DNA of 64,000 nt from Stenotrophomonas sp. BIO128-Bstrain (GCF_030128875.1 NZ_CP124620.1:186001-250000); one strand, 5' to 3'. Positions 16,986-25,374 are shown, counted from the first letter of the stretch. Made by a program: numbers and translations. Notes: generated from the sequence alone by a model not told the origin.

Positions 16986-17040
16986 GCAACGGGAGTGGGA
17001 CAATGAGCGCTGTCAGCTCTTGTCCTGCCGTGATTATCCG

Positions 17041-17232
17041 ATGACCGACGCTACCGCCACCACCTTCCGCACCTGGATGTGCGTTGTCTGCGGCTTCCTG
17101 TACCGGGAAGAAGACGGGTTGCCGGAAGAGGGCATCGCCCCGGGCACGCGCTGGGAAGACATTCCCGATACCTGGACGTGCCCGGACTGCGGCGTGACCA
17201 AGGACGATTTCGAGATGGTCGAAGTCGACTGA
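17041..17232 (+). CDS. Rubredoxin
   Basis: 63 residues. Small iron electron carrier with a single Fe held by four cysteines: C14 and C17 (CVVCG) and C47 and C50 (CPDCG). The spacing and the WEDIPDTWTCPDCG pattern are standard. The ATG at 17041 is the family-like start; the frame back to 16960 is promoter DNA containing GACAAT at 16999-17004 as a possible -10. Likely donates electrons to an alkane- or fatty-acid-type hydroxylase or an oxygen-detoxifying enzyme elsewhere; no partner is nearby. Confidence 0.94.
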   Translation: MTDATATTFRTWMCVVCGFLYREEDGLPEEGIAPGTRWEDIPDTWTCPDCGVTKDDFEMVEVD

Positions 17233-17241
17233 GGCCGGGCC

Positions 17242-17260
17242 GGCGCCGCGTCATGGCGCC
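17242..17260 (+). terminator. Short hairpin after rubredoxin
   Basis: GGCGCC (17242-17247) pairs with GGCGCC (17255-17260), followed by TTTC. Only six pairs. Confidence 0.4.
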
Positions 17261-17262
17261 TT

Positions 17263-18108
17263 TCAATGCAGGCGCGGCACCGCGCCACCCAGGCTGACCA
17301 GCTTCTCGCGCACGTACTGGGCGTCGCTGGCCCTGGCATTGCGCTTGAGGTACAGCCCCAGGTCGTTGCGCGCGCCCGCCTCGTAGTCCAGCTGCAGGTA
17401 GGCCATGCCGCGGTCGCGCAGCGCATCGTCCTGTTCGGGCGCCAGTTTCAGCAGGCGATCGGCACTGCGTGCGGCACGGTCCCATTCACCCCGTTCCACA
17501 TAGACCCCATGCAGGTTGCGCAGCATCCGCATCAGGATCGCGCGCGCCGGGGCCGGGTCCAGGATCTGTGCCAGCACATCGTCGTCGGGCACTTCACCGC
17601 CCAGGTGCGAGCGGGCGCGTTCGCGCAGTTCTTCCACGCCGAGCGGGCGGCCGCCGTTGAACGGGTCCATCACCAGCACGCCGTCGTTGAGCGGCAGGCG
17701 CACCAGGAAATGGCCGGGGAAGGACACCCCGTCCAGCGGGATGCCGAGCCGGCGCGAGACTTCCATCTGCACCAGCGCCAGTGAAATCGGGTTGCCCAGG
17801 CGGCGCTCGAAGACCTGGTTCAGATAGCTGTTGCGCGGGTCGTAGTATTCGCCATGGTCGCCGCTGTAGCCCAGTTCGTCGAACAGATGGCGGTTGACCG
17901 CGGCGATCTTCAGCGGCCACATGTCGATCGTGGCGATCTCGGTGCGCAGGTGGTCGGCGTGGCTCTGCAGGACCGCGTCGTAGACGGCAGGGTCCAGGTC
18001 CGGGTATTCGTCCCGGGCGATCAGCAGCGCGGTCGGCAACAAAGGCAGCGCCTCGTCATCCAGCTCGGCCAGCGATTCCCACGTCGGCAATGTGATCTGC
18101 CCCTGCAT
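17263..18108 (-). CDS. SirB1-type transglutaminase-like / TPR protein
   Basis: 281 residues. The N-terminal two thirds match the SirB1 (YchA) family: DEYPDLDP, YYDPRNSYLNQVFERRLGNP, ISLALVQMEVSRRLGIPLDGVSFPGHFLVRL. A C-terminal tetratricopeptide-like part follows (WDRAARSADRLLKLAPEQDDALRDRGM). The fold is transglutaminase-like but no activity is established; in enterobacteria the gene sits beside prfA-prmC-sirB2, not here. Start ATG at 18108. Separated from the upstream DUF192 gene by a strong terminator. Confidence 0.88.
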   Translation of the reverse strand: MQGQITLPTWESLAELDDEALPLLPTALLIARDEYPDLDPAVYDAVLQSHADHLRTEIATIDMWPLKIAAVNRHLFDELGYSGDHGEYYDPRNSYLNQVFERRLGNPISLALVQMEVSRRLGIPLDGVSFPGHFLVRLPLNDGVLVMDPFNGGRPLGVEELRERARSHLGGEVPDDDVLAQILDPAPARAILMRMLRNLHGVYVERGEWDRAARSADRLLKLAPEQDDALRDRGMAYLQLDYEAGARNDLGLYLKRNARASDAQYVREKLVSLGGAVPRLH

Positions 18109-18125
18109 GGGACAAGACTGGCGAC

Positions 18126-18158
18126 AAACGCGCCGCGATTCAAGGGCGCGGCGCGTTT
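18126..18158. terminator. Strong bidirectional-looking terminator
   Basis: AAACGCGCCGCG (18126-18137) pairs with all twelve bases of CGCGGCGCGTTT (18147-18158) around a nine-base loop. It follows the DUF192 stop on the minus strand and precedes the SirB1 start. Confidence 0.75.
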
Positions 18159-18170
18159 ATCGGGTCCCTT

Positions 18171-18623
18171 TTATTTACCGTCGGCGATGCCGGGGCCGAA
18201 CTTCAGTTCGGTACCGTCCTTGAGCTTCATCTTTTCGGCCTGACCGGCATTGAGTTCCAGCACGTAACGGGCCGGCTCGCTGCTGGGGTAGGGCGGGCAA
18301 CGGTCACCGGCCGAGCACGGTGGCACGTCACGCTGCTGGCTGACCAGGCGGCGCTGTGCATCGAAGTACAGGATGTCCAGGGCGATCTTGGTGTTCTTCA
18401 TCCAGTACGCCTGCAGCTCTTCGCGTTCATGGATGAACAGCATGCCGTGGTCCTCCGGCATCTGGTCGCGGAACATCAGCCCGCGGGCGCGGGTGTCGTC
18501 ATTGGTGGCCAGTTCAACGTGGTAGCGGTTGCCGTCCAGCTCCACCCAGTGACGGGCGTTGGTGCTGGCACAGCCGGCCAGGGTGAGCAGCAGAAGCAGG
18601 GGCAGCAGGCGCGACAGGGACAT
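18171..18623 (-). CDS. DUF192 lipoprotein
   Basis: 150 residues from the ATG at 18623, which has GAGG seven bases upstream. Lipoprotein signal ending LTLAGC. The DUF192 domain is clear: VELATNDDTRARGLMFRDQMPEDHGMLF, YWMKNTKIALDILYFD, RYVLELNAGQAEK. The domain is small and beta-rich, widespread and of unknown function. An internal DVPPCSAGDRCPPYPS segment carries two cysteines. Downstream of rpiA by 47 bases on the same strand. Confidence 0.9.
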   Translation of the reverse strand: MSLSRLLPLLLLLTLAGCASTNARHWVELDGNRYHVELATNDDTRARGLMFRDQMPEDHGMLFIHEREELQAYWMKNTKIALDILYFDAQRRLVSQQRDVPPCSAGDRCPPYPSSEPARYVLELNAGQAEKMKLKDGTELKFGPGIADGK

Positions 18624-18670
18624 GGGATTGCCTCGTTGGGGGCAGCCGGCGCGGGCGCCGGCCACGGGGG

Positions 18671-19318
18671 TCAGATCACGACCGGCGGCTCGCCGCCGAT
18701 GATCACCACATCGGCCGGGCGGCGCGCGAACAGGCCGACGCTGACCACGCCGGGCAGTTGGTTGAGCTCGCGCTCCAGCTTGACCGGATCGGTGATCTCC
18801 AGGTGGTGGATGTCCAGGATCACGTTGCCGTTGTCGGTGACCACGCCCTCACGCCAGGCCGGCTGGCCGCCGGTCATGTCCATGATGCGGCGGGCGACCA
18901 GGCTGCGTGCCATCGGGATCACTTCCACCGGCAGCGGGAACCTGCCCAGCACCTTGACCTGCTTGCTCGGGTCGATGATGCACACGAAGCGCTCGCTGGC
19001 CTCGGCGATGATCTTCTCACGCGTCAGCGCGGCGCCGCCGCCCTTGATCAGGTTCTTGTTGCCATCGCATTCGTCGGCACCATCCACATACAGCGAGAGG
19101 TTGCCGGTGTGGTTGAGCTCGAGCACCTCGATGCCGTGCTGCTTCAGGCGCGCGGTGCTCTGGTCCGAGCTGGAGACAGCGCCCTTGATGCGGTGCTGGA
19201 TCCTGGCCAGGGCGTCGATGAAGTAGGCAACGGTGGAGCCGGTGCCGACGCCGACGATCATGCCGTCTTCGACGTATTCGATGGCTTTTTCAGCGGCGAG
19301 GCGTTTGGCTTCGGACAT
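18671..19318 (-). CDS. rpiA: Ribose-5-phosphate isomerase A
   Basis: 215 residues. Interconverts ribose 5-phosphate and ribulose 5-phosphate in the pentose phosphate pathway. [56 protein letters not shown] with the catalytic acid and lysine, and [15 protein letters not shown] all fit. Start taken as the ATG at 19318; a TTG at 19327 would add three residues. Follows the EVE gene by 27 bases. Confidence 0.96.
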   Translation of the reverse strand: MSEAKRLAAEKAIEYVEDGMIVGVGTGSTVAYFIDALARIQHRIKGAVSSSDQSTARLKQHGIEVLELNHTGNLSLYVDGADECDGNKNLIKGGGAALTREKIIAEASERFVCIIDPSKQVKVLGRFPLPVEVIPMARSLVARRIMDMTGGQPAWREGVVTDNGNVILDIHHLEITDPVKLERELNQLPGVVSVGLFARRPADVVIIGGEPPVVI

Positions 19319-19345
19319 GGCGGGCAACTCTTGGAGGAAAGGGAA

Positions 19346-19822
19346 TCAGTGCGTTTCCAGCGACAGCAGCAGCTTCCACTGCGCGGCGGTCACCGGGAGG
19401 ATGGAGAGGCGGTTGCCGCGCGCGGTCAGCGGGAAACCTTCGCCCAGCGCATCGGCGTGCAGCTTGATCTCGTCCAGCGAAATGGTGTCGCGCAGCTTGC
19501 GCTCGAACGCCACGTCCACCAGCATCCAGCGCGGTTCTTCGCGGGTCGCCTTGGGGTCGTAGTAATCGGACCTGGGATCGAACTGGGTGTCGTCCGGGTA
19601 GGCCTCGCTGGCTACCGTGGCCAGCCCGACAATGCCCGGCACCTTGGTGTTGGAGTGGTAGAACATCACCCCGTCGCCGACCTTCATGCCATCGCGCATG
19701 AAATTGCGCGCCTGGTAGTTGCGGACGCCGTTCCAGGGCTCGCGGCCCACGCGCTGCAGATCATCGATGGAAAAGGCGTCCGGTTCGGACTTCATCAGCC
19801 AGTAGCGCTTGCGTGCGGTCAT
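19346..19822 (-). CDS. EVE-domain protein
   Basis: 158 residues. RYWLMKSEPDAFSIDDL at the N-terminus, WNGVRNYQARNFMR, and MFYHSNTKVPGIVGLA outline the EVE fold, a PUA-like domain that in other proteins binds modified bases in DNA or RNA. The stand-alone bacterial form is widespread, without an assigned role. Start ATG at 19822, 13 bases after the fau stop, so probably in one transcript fau-EVE-rpiA. Confidence 0.92.
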   Translation of the reverse strand: MTARKRYWLMKSEPDAFSIDDLQRVGREPWNGVRNYQARNFMRDGMKVGDGVMFYHSNTKVPGIVGLATVASEAYPDDTQFDPRSDYYDPKATREEPRWMLVDVAFERKLRDTISLDEIKLHADALGEGFPLTARGNRLSILPVTAAQWKLLLSLETH

Positions 19823-19835
19823 GCGGAGTCTTTGA

Positions 19836-20435
19836 TTACGGTAGGTGCCGACCGTTGGTCGGTACGCAGACAAGGGTGGAGACGTCGGTGCAGATCGCAT
19901 CCACCGCGACGTCCCACGGTTGTACCGGCAGGTCATCGACCTGCTGGACCGAGAAGCCGACCCCGACCAGCCACGGCGGCGCCGGGCGCTGGTGGCGGAA
20001 TGCGAAGCTGCGATCATACCAGCCGCCTCCCATCCCCAGCCGGCGGCCCTGCGCGTCGAAACCGACCAGCGGCGCGACGACCAGCCCCATCTGTTCCGGC
20101 GCGAGCGTGTCGTCCAGCGACAGGTCGGGTTCGGGAATGCCGAAGCGGTTGGCGGTCAGCGCCTGCCCCGGGCGCCATGGCGCGAAGCGCAGCGTCTGCT
20201 CGTGCAGCACCGGCAGGCAGTAGGTCAGGCCGGCGGGCAACTGCATCTGCCAGCGGTGCAGTGCGATCTCGCCATCCATCGCCCAGTACCCGGCAACATG
20301 CCCCTGGGCAGGCGCAAACGGCAGGGCGAGCAGGGCATCGGCCAACGGTTCGGCGGCGGCCAGGCGCACGGCGGCGGGGAGATCACGGCGGCGTTGGCGC
20401 AGCTGCTGGCGCAGTGCGGAGCGCGGGTCGGTCAT
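19836..20435 (-). CDS. fau: 5-formyltetrahydrofolate cyclo-ligase
   Basis: 199 residues. ATP-dependent conversion of 5-formyl-THF to methenyl-THF. GYWAMDGEIAL near residue 50 (substrate loop), VVAPLVGFDAQGRRLGMGGGWYDRSFA as the ATP and metal site. The ATG at 20435 begins MTDPRSALRQQLR. It follows 6S RNA, as in enterobacteria (ssrS-ygfA). Oddity: the last eleven residues (VCVPTNGRHLP) are encoded by a GTAG palindrome that covers the 3' end, so the native C-terminus has been replaced or extended. Confidence 0.94.
   Translation of the reverse strand: MTDPRSALRQQLRQRRRDLPAAVRLAAAEPLADALLALPFAPAQGHVAGYWAMDGEIALHRWQMQLPAGLTYCLPVLHEQTLRFAPWRPGQALTANRFGIPEPDLSLDDTLAPEQMGLVVAPLVGFDAQGRRLGMGGGWYDRSFAFRHQRPAPPWLVGVGFSVQQVDDLPVQPWDVAVDAICTDVSTLVCVPTNGRHLP
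19841..19869. repeat. GTAG palindrome inside the 3' end of fau
   Basis: GTAGGTGCCGACC-gtt-GGTCGGTAC on the plus strand; the fau reading frame runs through it on the minus strand and stops three bases beyond, at TAA 19838-19836. Confidence 0.75.
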
Positions 20436-20465
20436 GCCTGGGTCCGGAGCGTGCGGGGGAAGCGG

Positions 20466-20504
20466 ATAAAACAAGAGCGACGTCCCAGGGGAACGCCGCT
20501 CTTG
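20466..20504 (-). terminator. Rho-independent terminator of 6S RNA
   Basis: On the minus strand CAAGAGCG (20504-20497) pairs with CGCTCTTG (20479-20472) with further inner pairs, followed by TTTTAT. It lies between ssrS and fau, so fau would be reached only by read-through. Confidence 0.8.
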
Positions 20505-20514
20505 CTGGAATATT

Positions 20515-20700
20515 GCATTCTCCGCCGTGACGATGCATGCGAAACGACCTTGAACCCGGGGTTCAAGTGGGTACGCTGGGGTTCCATCGGGCTTCCCGCT
20601 ACAAGGCGGACTTGCACTCCCGGCGCCGTCGCGCACCCGTGGTCGTAATTAAGGGACAAGGCGAATGTTTGCACACGCCGTCGTTCACAGCAGAGAACGC
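20515..20700 (-). ncRNA. ssrS: 6S RNA
   Basis: About 186 nt. 6S RNA mimics an open promoter, binds sigma70 RNA polymerase and represses transcription in stationary phase. The 3' half has ACTTGAACCCCGGGTTCAAG and CGGCGGAGAA, matching E. coli 6S (CCUUGAACCAAGGGUUCAAG, GGCAUCUCGGAGA). The 5' end GCGTTCTCTGCTGTG pairs along its length, with wobbles, with CACGGCGGAGAATGC at the 3' end to form the closing stem. Gene order zapA-ssrS-fau is the conserved neighbourhood. The 394-base gap between fau and zapA is explained by this RNA, its promoter and its terminator. Confidence 0.93.
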
Positions 20701-20707
20701 GACGAGG

Positions 20708-20713
20708 ATTATA
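20708..20713 (-). promoter_or_regulatory. 6S RNA promoter -10 box
   Basis: A perfect TATAAT on the minus strand, seven bases before the expected RNA start at about 20700. The -35 region is weak (CTGGTC at 17-base spacing), typical of a promoter that may also accept the stationary sigma factor. Confidence 0.65.
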
Positions 20714-20829
20714 GCGTTCTTGGGCAATTCGACCAGTCCGTTCGTCGGTCGAATTGCACATCAATTCAGATGGATGAAGGCCACGCGATGTACGTGTGCA
20801 ATCGAATGGCGTGGAACCACGACCGTGGA

Positions 20830-21129
20830 TCACCCGGCGCTGTCGAACGCCCGGTCAAGGCGGCGGTTGAGATCGCTCAGCGTCTGCTGCAGCGCGATCG
20901 CCTGGCGGGCGTGCTCATCGCGCAGCTGCTGCAGCTCATGGGCCAGGTTCAGCGCGGCCAGCACCGCGACGCGGTCCACCGCGGCCATCCGGTTGCTGCC
21001 CCGGATCTCGCGCATCTTGGCGTCCAGCAGCCGGGCGGCGGCGGTCAGGCTCTCCCGTTCCTCCGCGCCCACGCCCACCGTGTATTCACGGTCCAGGATG
21101 CGGACACTGACCGGTTCGGTCTGGCTCAT
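20830..21129 (-). CDS. zapA: Cell division protein ZapA
   Basis: 99 residues. Binds and bundles FtsZ at mid-cell. EPVSVRILDREYTVGV and the LTAAARLLDAKMREIR helix form the N-terminal domain, and a C-terminal coiled coil begins at about residue 55 (AALNLAHELQQLRDEH). Its start overlaps the stop of the upstream coiled-coil gene by four bases (ATGA), a translationally coupled pair. Confidence 0.93.
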   Translation of the reverse strand: MSQTEPVSVRILDREYTVGVGAEERESLTAAARLLDAKMREIRGSNRMAAVDRVAVLAALNLAHELQQLRDEHARQAIALQQTLSDLNRRLDRAFDSAG

Positions 21130-21347
21130 GTGTGCTGCTCCAGGGATTTGAGGCGGGTGATCATCGCTTCGACCCGGGAGCGGGCCTGCTCGTTCTTGGC
21201 CAGCAGCTGGGAGCGCTCGGCCACCAGTTGTTCCTGCTGATGGCGCAGGCTGCGGTTCTCGTCGGCCAGGCGCTGGTTGCGCTCAAGCAACGCCTCCACG
21301 CGGGCAGCGAAGGCCTGCAACTGGGCGATGGCGTCGGCGGGTTCCAT
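21126..21347 (-). CDS. TIGR02449-family coiled-coil protein (ZapB-like)
   Basis: 73 residues from the ATG at 21347 (MEPADAIAQLQAF); a TTG further upstream is less likely. Almost the whole protein is one coiled coil (VEALLERNQRLADENRSL, VAERSQLLAKNEQARSR). Its size, shape and coupling to zapA fit a ZapB-like division factor that links to ZapA; direct homology to ZapB is not shown by sequence here. Confidence 0.82.
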   Translation of the reverse strand: MEPADAIAQLQAFAARVEALLERNQRLADENRSLRHQQEQLVAERSQLLAKNEQARSRVEAMITRLKSLEQHT

Positions 21348-21512
21348 GACCGGCACGATAGGCAAGGGCGGACGGGGCGGTCAAGCGAATAATGACGGGG
21401 CCTGGGGGCGGTCGCCCCCGGGGTGCCGGGGCCGGCCGCGGGGACGGCCATCGCAACCCGGCGGACACGGGTGGATTGGTACACTGTGGCGCTCACAAAC
21501 CGTAGCCCCAAG

Positions 21513-22061
21513 ATGACCGAACTCCCGAGTGTCGACGACGTAAACCAGGCCAGCCAGGCCCTGGGCCTGGGCGCCAGCGCCGCTGAACTGCACGGTGGCC
21601 TGTGCGGCTGGCTGTCTGCCGGCGGTGCGCCGGTGCGTGAATGGCCGGCCCGCGTGCTGGCCGATGACAACCTGCCGACCCCGGCCGAGGGCGATGCGTT
21701 GGCACGCCTGCTCGATGCCAGCGTGGCGCAGCTGGAAGACCGCGATTTCGCGTTCGAACTGCTGCTCAGCGATGCCAGCGACACCGCCACCCAGGCCGAT
21801 GCCCTGTTCACCTGGGCGCGTGCGTTCCTGGGCGGTTTCGGGCTGGGCTCGGGGCAGAACCGCCCGGCGTTGTCCGAAGAGGGCGACGAGGCGCTGACTG
21901 ATCTGGCCAAGCTGGCCCAGGCCTCCAGTGAAGACTTCGAAAGCGGCAACGACGATGACGAAGACGCGCTGGCCGAGATCGAGGAGTTCATCCGCGTGGC
22001 GGTGCTGCTCCTGCACGGCGACTGCGTCATGGCGGCGCGCCATCGGCAGCGCCTGAACTGA
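21513..22061 (+). CDS. ygfB: UPF0149 family protein YgfB
   Basis: 182 residues, all helical and acidic. AAELHGGLCGWLSAGG, LLSDASDTATQADALFTWARAFLGGFGLG and EEFIRVAVLLLH are the YgfB/YecA signatures. In Pseudomonas YgfB modulates AlpA-dependent antitermination and AmpDh3; whether that holds here is unknown. Start ATG at 21513, with TACACT at 21480-21485 as a possible -10. One base separates it from pepP, so the two are coupled, as in E. coli (zapA-ygfB-pepP). Confidence 0.92.
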   Translation: MTELPSVDDVNQASQALGLGASAAELHGGLCGWLSAGGAPVREWPARVLADDNLPTPAEGDALARLLDASVAQLEDRDFAFELLLSDASDTATQADALFTWARAFLGGFGLGSGQNRPALSEEGDEALTDLAKLAQASSEDFESGNDDDEDALAEIEEFIRVAVLLLHGDCVMAARHRQRLN

Positions 22062-22062
22062 G

Positions 22063-23394
22063 ATGGATATCCGGCAGCTGACCGGCATCTCCGCCGCCGA
22101 ATACACGCGTCGCCGCCAGCAGTTGATGGAGATGGCCGGCGACGACGCGATCCTGGTGCTGCCGGCCGCCGCCGAGCGGGTGCGCAGCCTGGATACGCAT
22201 TACCCGTTCCGGCAGGACTCCGATTTCTGGTACCTGAGCGGCTTCCCGGAACCGGAGGCCGTGCTGGTGCTGATCCCGGGCCGTCGCCATGGCGAGGTGA
22301 TCCTGTTCTGCCGCGAGCGCGACGCCGACCGTGAAGCCTGGGATGGCGCGCGCGCCGGCCAGGAAGGGGCGGTCTCGCAGTACGGCATGGACGATGCGTA
22401 TCCGATCGACGATCTGGACGACATCCTGCCCGGCCTGCTGGAAGGGCGCTCGCGGGTGTACTACCACTTCGGCCGCGATGCCGAGTTCGATCTCAAGCTG
22501 ATCGGCTGGGTCAACCGTGTGCGTTCGCAGGTGCGGCATGGCGCGCAGCCGCCGCATGAATTCCTGGAACTGGGCCACCTGCTGCACGAACAGCGGCTGT
22601 TCAAATCCACGGCGGAAATCGCCGTGATGCAGCGCGCTGCCGATATCAGCGTGCAGGCGCATCGCGCCGCGATGCACGCGGCGCGGCCGGGCATCCACGA
22701 GTACGAGCTGCAGGCCGACCTGGAGCGGGTGTTCCGTGCCAATGACGCGTGTGCGGCGTACAGCAGCATCGTCGGTGCCGGTGCCAACGGCTGCATCCTG
22801 CATTACCGCGACAACAACGCGCGCTCGCAGGACGGCGAGCTGGTCCTGATCGATGCCGGTGCCGAGTACCGCGGGTACGCCAGCGACATTACCCGCACCT
22901 TCCCGATTAACGGCCGCTTCAGTGCCGAGCAGCGCGCGCTGCATGACCTGGTCGGCGCCGCGCAGGCCGCGGCACTGGCGCAGGCGCGCCCGGGCAATGC
23001 CTATGAGGCCGGTCATCTGGCCGCGGTGGAAACCCTGACCGAGGGGCTGCTGCGGCTGGGCCTGCTCAAGGGCACGCTGGAAGAGAACATCGCCGAAGCG
23101 CATTACCAGCGTTTCTATCGGCACAAGACCGGGCACTGGCTCGGCCTGGACGTGCATGACGTCGGCGATTACCGGTTGGCGGGCGATTCGCGGATGTTGG
23201 AGCCGGGCATGGTGTTCACCATCGAGCCGGGCCTGTATGTCTCACCGGACGACCGCAGCGTGGAAGCGCGCTGGCGCGGTATCGGCATTCGTACCGAAGA
23301 TGATGTGCTGATCACCGAGGACGGCCATCAGGTGCTCACCGCTGCGTTGGCGCGCAGTGCCGATGAGATAGAAGACGAGATGGCCAAGCGCTGA
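22063..23394 (+). CDS. pepP: Xaa-Pro aminopeptidase P
   Basis: 443 residues. Cytosolic dimanganese M24 peptidase that removes an N-terminal residue preceding proline. N-terminal aminopeptidase-P domain (1-170: YTRRRQQLMEMAGDDAILVL, RQDSDFWYLSGFPEPEAVL), then the pita-bread fold with metal ligands in LIDAGAEYRGYASDITR (two Asp), TGHWLGLDVHD (His), TIEPGLYV (Glu) and GIGIRTEDDVLI (Glu). Length matches E. coli PepP (441). Followed by a cluster of GTAG palindromes. Confidence 0.96.
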   Translation: MDIRQLTGISAAEYTRRRQQLMEMAGDDAILVLPAAAERVRSLDTHYPFRQDSDFWYLSGFPEPEAVLVLIPGRRHGEVILFCRERDADREAWDGARAGQEGAVSQYGMDDAYPIDDLDDILPGLLEGRSRVYYHFGRDAEFDLKLIGWVNRVRSQVRHGAQPPHEFLELGHLLHEQRLFKSTAEIAVMQRAADISVQAHRAAMHAARPGIHEYELQADLERVFRANDACAAYSSIVGAGANGCILHYRDNNARSQDGELVLIDAGAEYRGYASDITRTFPINGRFSAEQRALHDLVGAAQAAALAQARPGNAYEAGHLAAVETLTEGLLRLGLLKGTLEENIAEAHYQRFYRHKTGHWLGLDVHDVGDYRLAGDSRMLEPGMVFTIEPGLYVSPDDRSVEARWRGIGIRTEDDVLITEDGHQVLTAALARSADEIEDEMAKR

Positions 23395-23408
23395 TCCGCT
23401 TCAGGGTG

Positions 23409-23604
23409 CAGCCACCCCATGGGTGGCTGCGCGGTGCAGCCACCCGGTAGTGCCGGCCGCTGGCCGGCTCCTCATGAAATCCCGGCATCGTGGGGAGCCG
23501 GCCAGCGGCCGGCACTACGCATGGAATCCGGCATCCTGGGGAGCCGGCCAGCGGCCGGCACTACCGCGATGTCGCGCAGGTGCCGACCGTGGGTCGGCAC
23601 CTGC
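23409..23604. repeat. Cluster of GTAG/CTAC palindromes after pepP
   Basis: GCAGCCACCC-cat-GGGTGGCTGC at 23409-23430; GTAG palindrome forward at 23447-23470; inverted copies at 23495-23518 and 23541-23564, identical over 24 bases; and GGTGCCGACC-gtg-GGTCGGCACC at 23579-23601. The cluster fills the gap between the convergent pepP and pepQ genes. Confidence 0.82.
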
Positions 23605-23612
23605 ATGTCCGC

Positions 23613-24941
23613 TCAGCTCGCGGCCGCGAACACCGGGCGGGTCAGGTTGTCGGCATCGCCTTCGGTGCACAGCACTTCATCCTCGATGCGCACGCCGCCA
23701 TACGGGCGGAAGAAGTCCACGCGGTCCCAGTTGATGCTGGCCCCGTGGCCGGCCTGCTTCACTTCGTCCAGCAGCATGTCGATGAAGTACACGCCCGGTT
23801 CGATGGTGACCACCATGCCCGGCTCCAGCACGCGGGTCATGCGCAGGTACGGGTGACCCTGCGGGCGCTCGATGCGGCCACCGCGGTCGCTGGCCGCGAA
23901 ACCCGCCACGTCGTGCACCTGCAGGCCGATCAGATGGCCCAGGCCGTGCGGGAAGAAGGCCGCGCTCACGCCGGTCGCCAACGCTGCTTCCGGCGAGACG
24001 TTGAGCACCCCGAAGTCCTTGAGGATGCCCATCAGCGACAGGTGCGCATCGATGTGCAGTTGCTTGTAATCCACCCCGGCACGTACGCCGGCGCCCATCG
24101 TCTGCTGGGCCGCGTCCACCGCGTCGATGAGGGCCTGGAATTCGTCGTGGCCGCCGGCCGCATAGGTGCGGGTGATGTCACTGGCGTACCCGTAGGCACT
24201 GGCGCCGGCGTCGATCAGGAAGCTGCGCAGCGGGGTCGGCGCGCTGCGGCCCAGGTCGGTGTAGTGCAGCACTGCGGCATGTTCGTTGAGGCCGATGATG
24301 TTGCCGTACGGCAGCTCATTGGCGTCCTGGCCGACCGCCCGGCAGTAGGCCATGTGGATCTCGAACTCGCTGGCGCCGGCGCGGAAGGCCGCCTCGGCGG
24401 CACGATGACCGCGCACGCCCAACCGCTGCGCTTCGCGCATCAAGGCGATTTCATAGGGGGTCTTGTAGCCGCGCTGCCAGTCCAGGTAATCGATGACCGG
24501 CGTCGGGTTGTTCGGCACGAACGCGCCCAGCGCGCTCTGCGGCTCGCCGAGAATCGCGCAGCGGGCCGCGTCCTTGGGCAGCAGCGCCAGCGCATCGTCG
24601 GGTTTGCGGATGATCTCGATATCGACATGCTCGACCCACCAGCCGTTCGGCGCATCCGGCACTACGTGCCAGTAGTCGAACGGCTGGTAGAAGATCACTT
24701 TCGGGCGCTGGCCCGGGGTGTACACCAGCCAGCTGTTGGGCAGCTTGGTCAGCGGCAGCCACGCCTTGAAGTTCGGGTTCACCGCGTACGGGTAGTCGCG
24801 ATCATCGAAGGCCTGGTAATGCTGGGTGCCGCTGGGAATCACCAGATGATCGAAGCCGCCACGCGCGAGCGCTTCGTCGGCGCGCTGGCGCATGACGCTG
24901 GCGTGGTGGGAATACAGGGCGCCGAGGTCTGGCTGGTTCAT
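23613..24941 (-). CDS. pepQ: Xaa-Pro dipeptidase (prolidase)
   Basis: 442 residues. M24 metallopeptidase that cleaves Xaa-Pro dipeptides; this bacterial group can also hydrolyse organophosphates. N-terminal domain with DHLVIPSGTQHYQAFDDRDYPYAVN, then metal ligands in LIDAGASAYGYASDITR, the His in FFPHGLGHLIGLQVHDV, the Glu in VVTIEPGVYF and the Glu in GVRIEDEVL. Start ATG at 24941. A second M24 enzyme, pepP, converges on it, but the two are only distant relatives. Confidence 0.95.
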   Translation of the reverse strand: MNQPDLGALYSHHASVMRQRADEALARGGFDHLVIPSGTQHYQAFDDRDYPYAVNPNFKAWLPLTKLPNSWLVYTPGQRPKVIFYQPFDYWHVVPDAPNGWWVEHVDIEIIRKPDDALALLPKDAARCAILGEPQSALGAFVPNNPTPVIDYLDWQRGYKTPYEIALMREAQRLGVRGHRAAEAAFRAGASEFEIHMAYCRAVGQDANELPYGNIIGLNEHAAVLHYTDLGRSAPTPLRSFLIDAGASAYGYASDITRTYAAGGHDEFQALIDAVDAAQQTMGAGVRAGVDYKQLHIDAHLSLMGILKDFGVLNVSPEAALATGVSAAFFPHGLGHLIGLQVHDVAGFAASDRGGRIERPQGHPYLRMTRVLEPGMVVTIEPGVYFIDMLLDEVKQAGHGASINWDRVDFFRPYGGVRIEDEVLCTEGDADNLTRPVFAAAS

Positions 24942-25023
24942 GGCATGAAGCTCGCTGGCAGTGCGGAATGCAGCCTTGGATTCTGCCGCAATCCGCCCGC
25001 GGGCGCTGTGCCGGAACCGGCGC

Positions 25024-25374
25024 TCAGACTGCCGAAGTTTCCTCGGCGATCCAGTGGCGCAGCTGTTCGCGTGCGTCGCGTGCCAAGGTCAGGAAGCGGA
25101 AACCCACCCAGGCCTGGCCCGGCGCATGGGTCTGCTCGCTCCACAGCAGGTGCACGCCCACGTCGATCCGCAGGGGCTCTCCCTGCGGGCCGGGAATGGC
25201 GAAGTGCAGCTGGTACAGCGCGTCCTCGTGCATCGGTACCGAGGCCAGCATCAACATCCCGGTTTCGGAGACATTGCCGAGCCGGCCGATCACGGTCTCG
25301 GCCATCAGGTCGGTGACGGGCACCAGCTCGGTCACCTGGCGGCGCGGTGCACGGCGGGTATCGGGCGTGGTCAT
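25024..25374 (-). CDS. PilZ-domain protein
   Basis: 116 residues. Probable cyclic di-GMP receptor: the RxxxR motif is at 8-12 (RAPRR) and the second motif reads NVSETG in place of the usual D/NxSxxG, then HLLWSEQ and WVGFRF of the beta barrel. Starts within the stop of the DUF1631 gene (ATGA, 25371-25374), so the two are made together and probably act together. Effector output unknown. Confidence 0.88.
   Translation of the reverse strand: MTTPDTRRAPRRQVTELVPVTDLMAETVIGRLGNVSETGMLMLASVPMHEDALYQLHFAIPGPQGEPLRIDVGVHLLWSEQTHAPGQAWVGFRFLTLARDAREQLRHWIAEETSAV

Noticed and set aside
16969..17040. TPP riboswitch upstream of thiE
   Set aside because: The divergent gap is too short and lacks the conserved riboswitch core.
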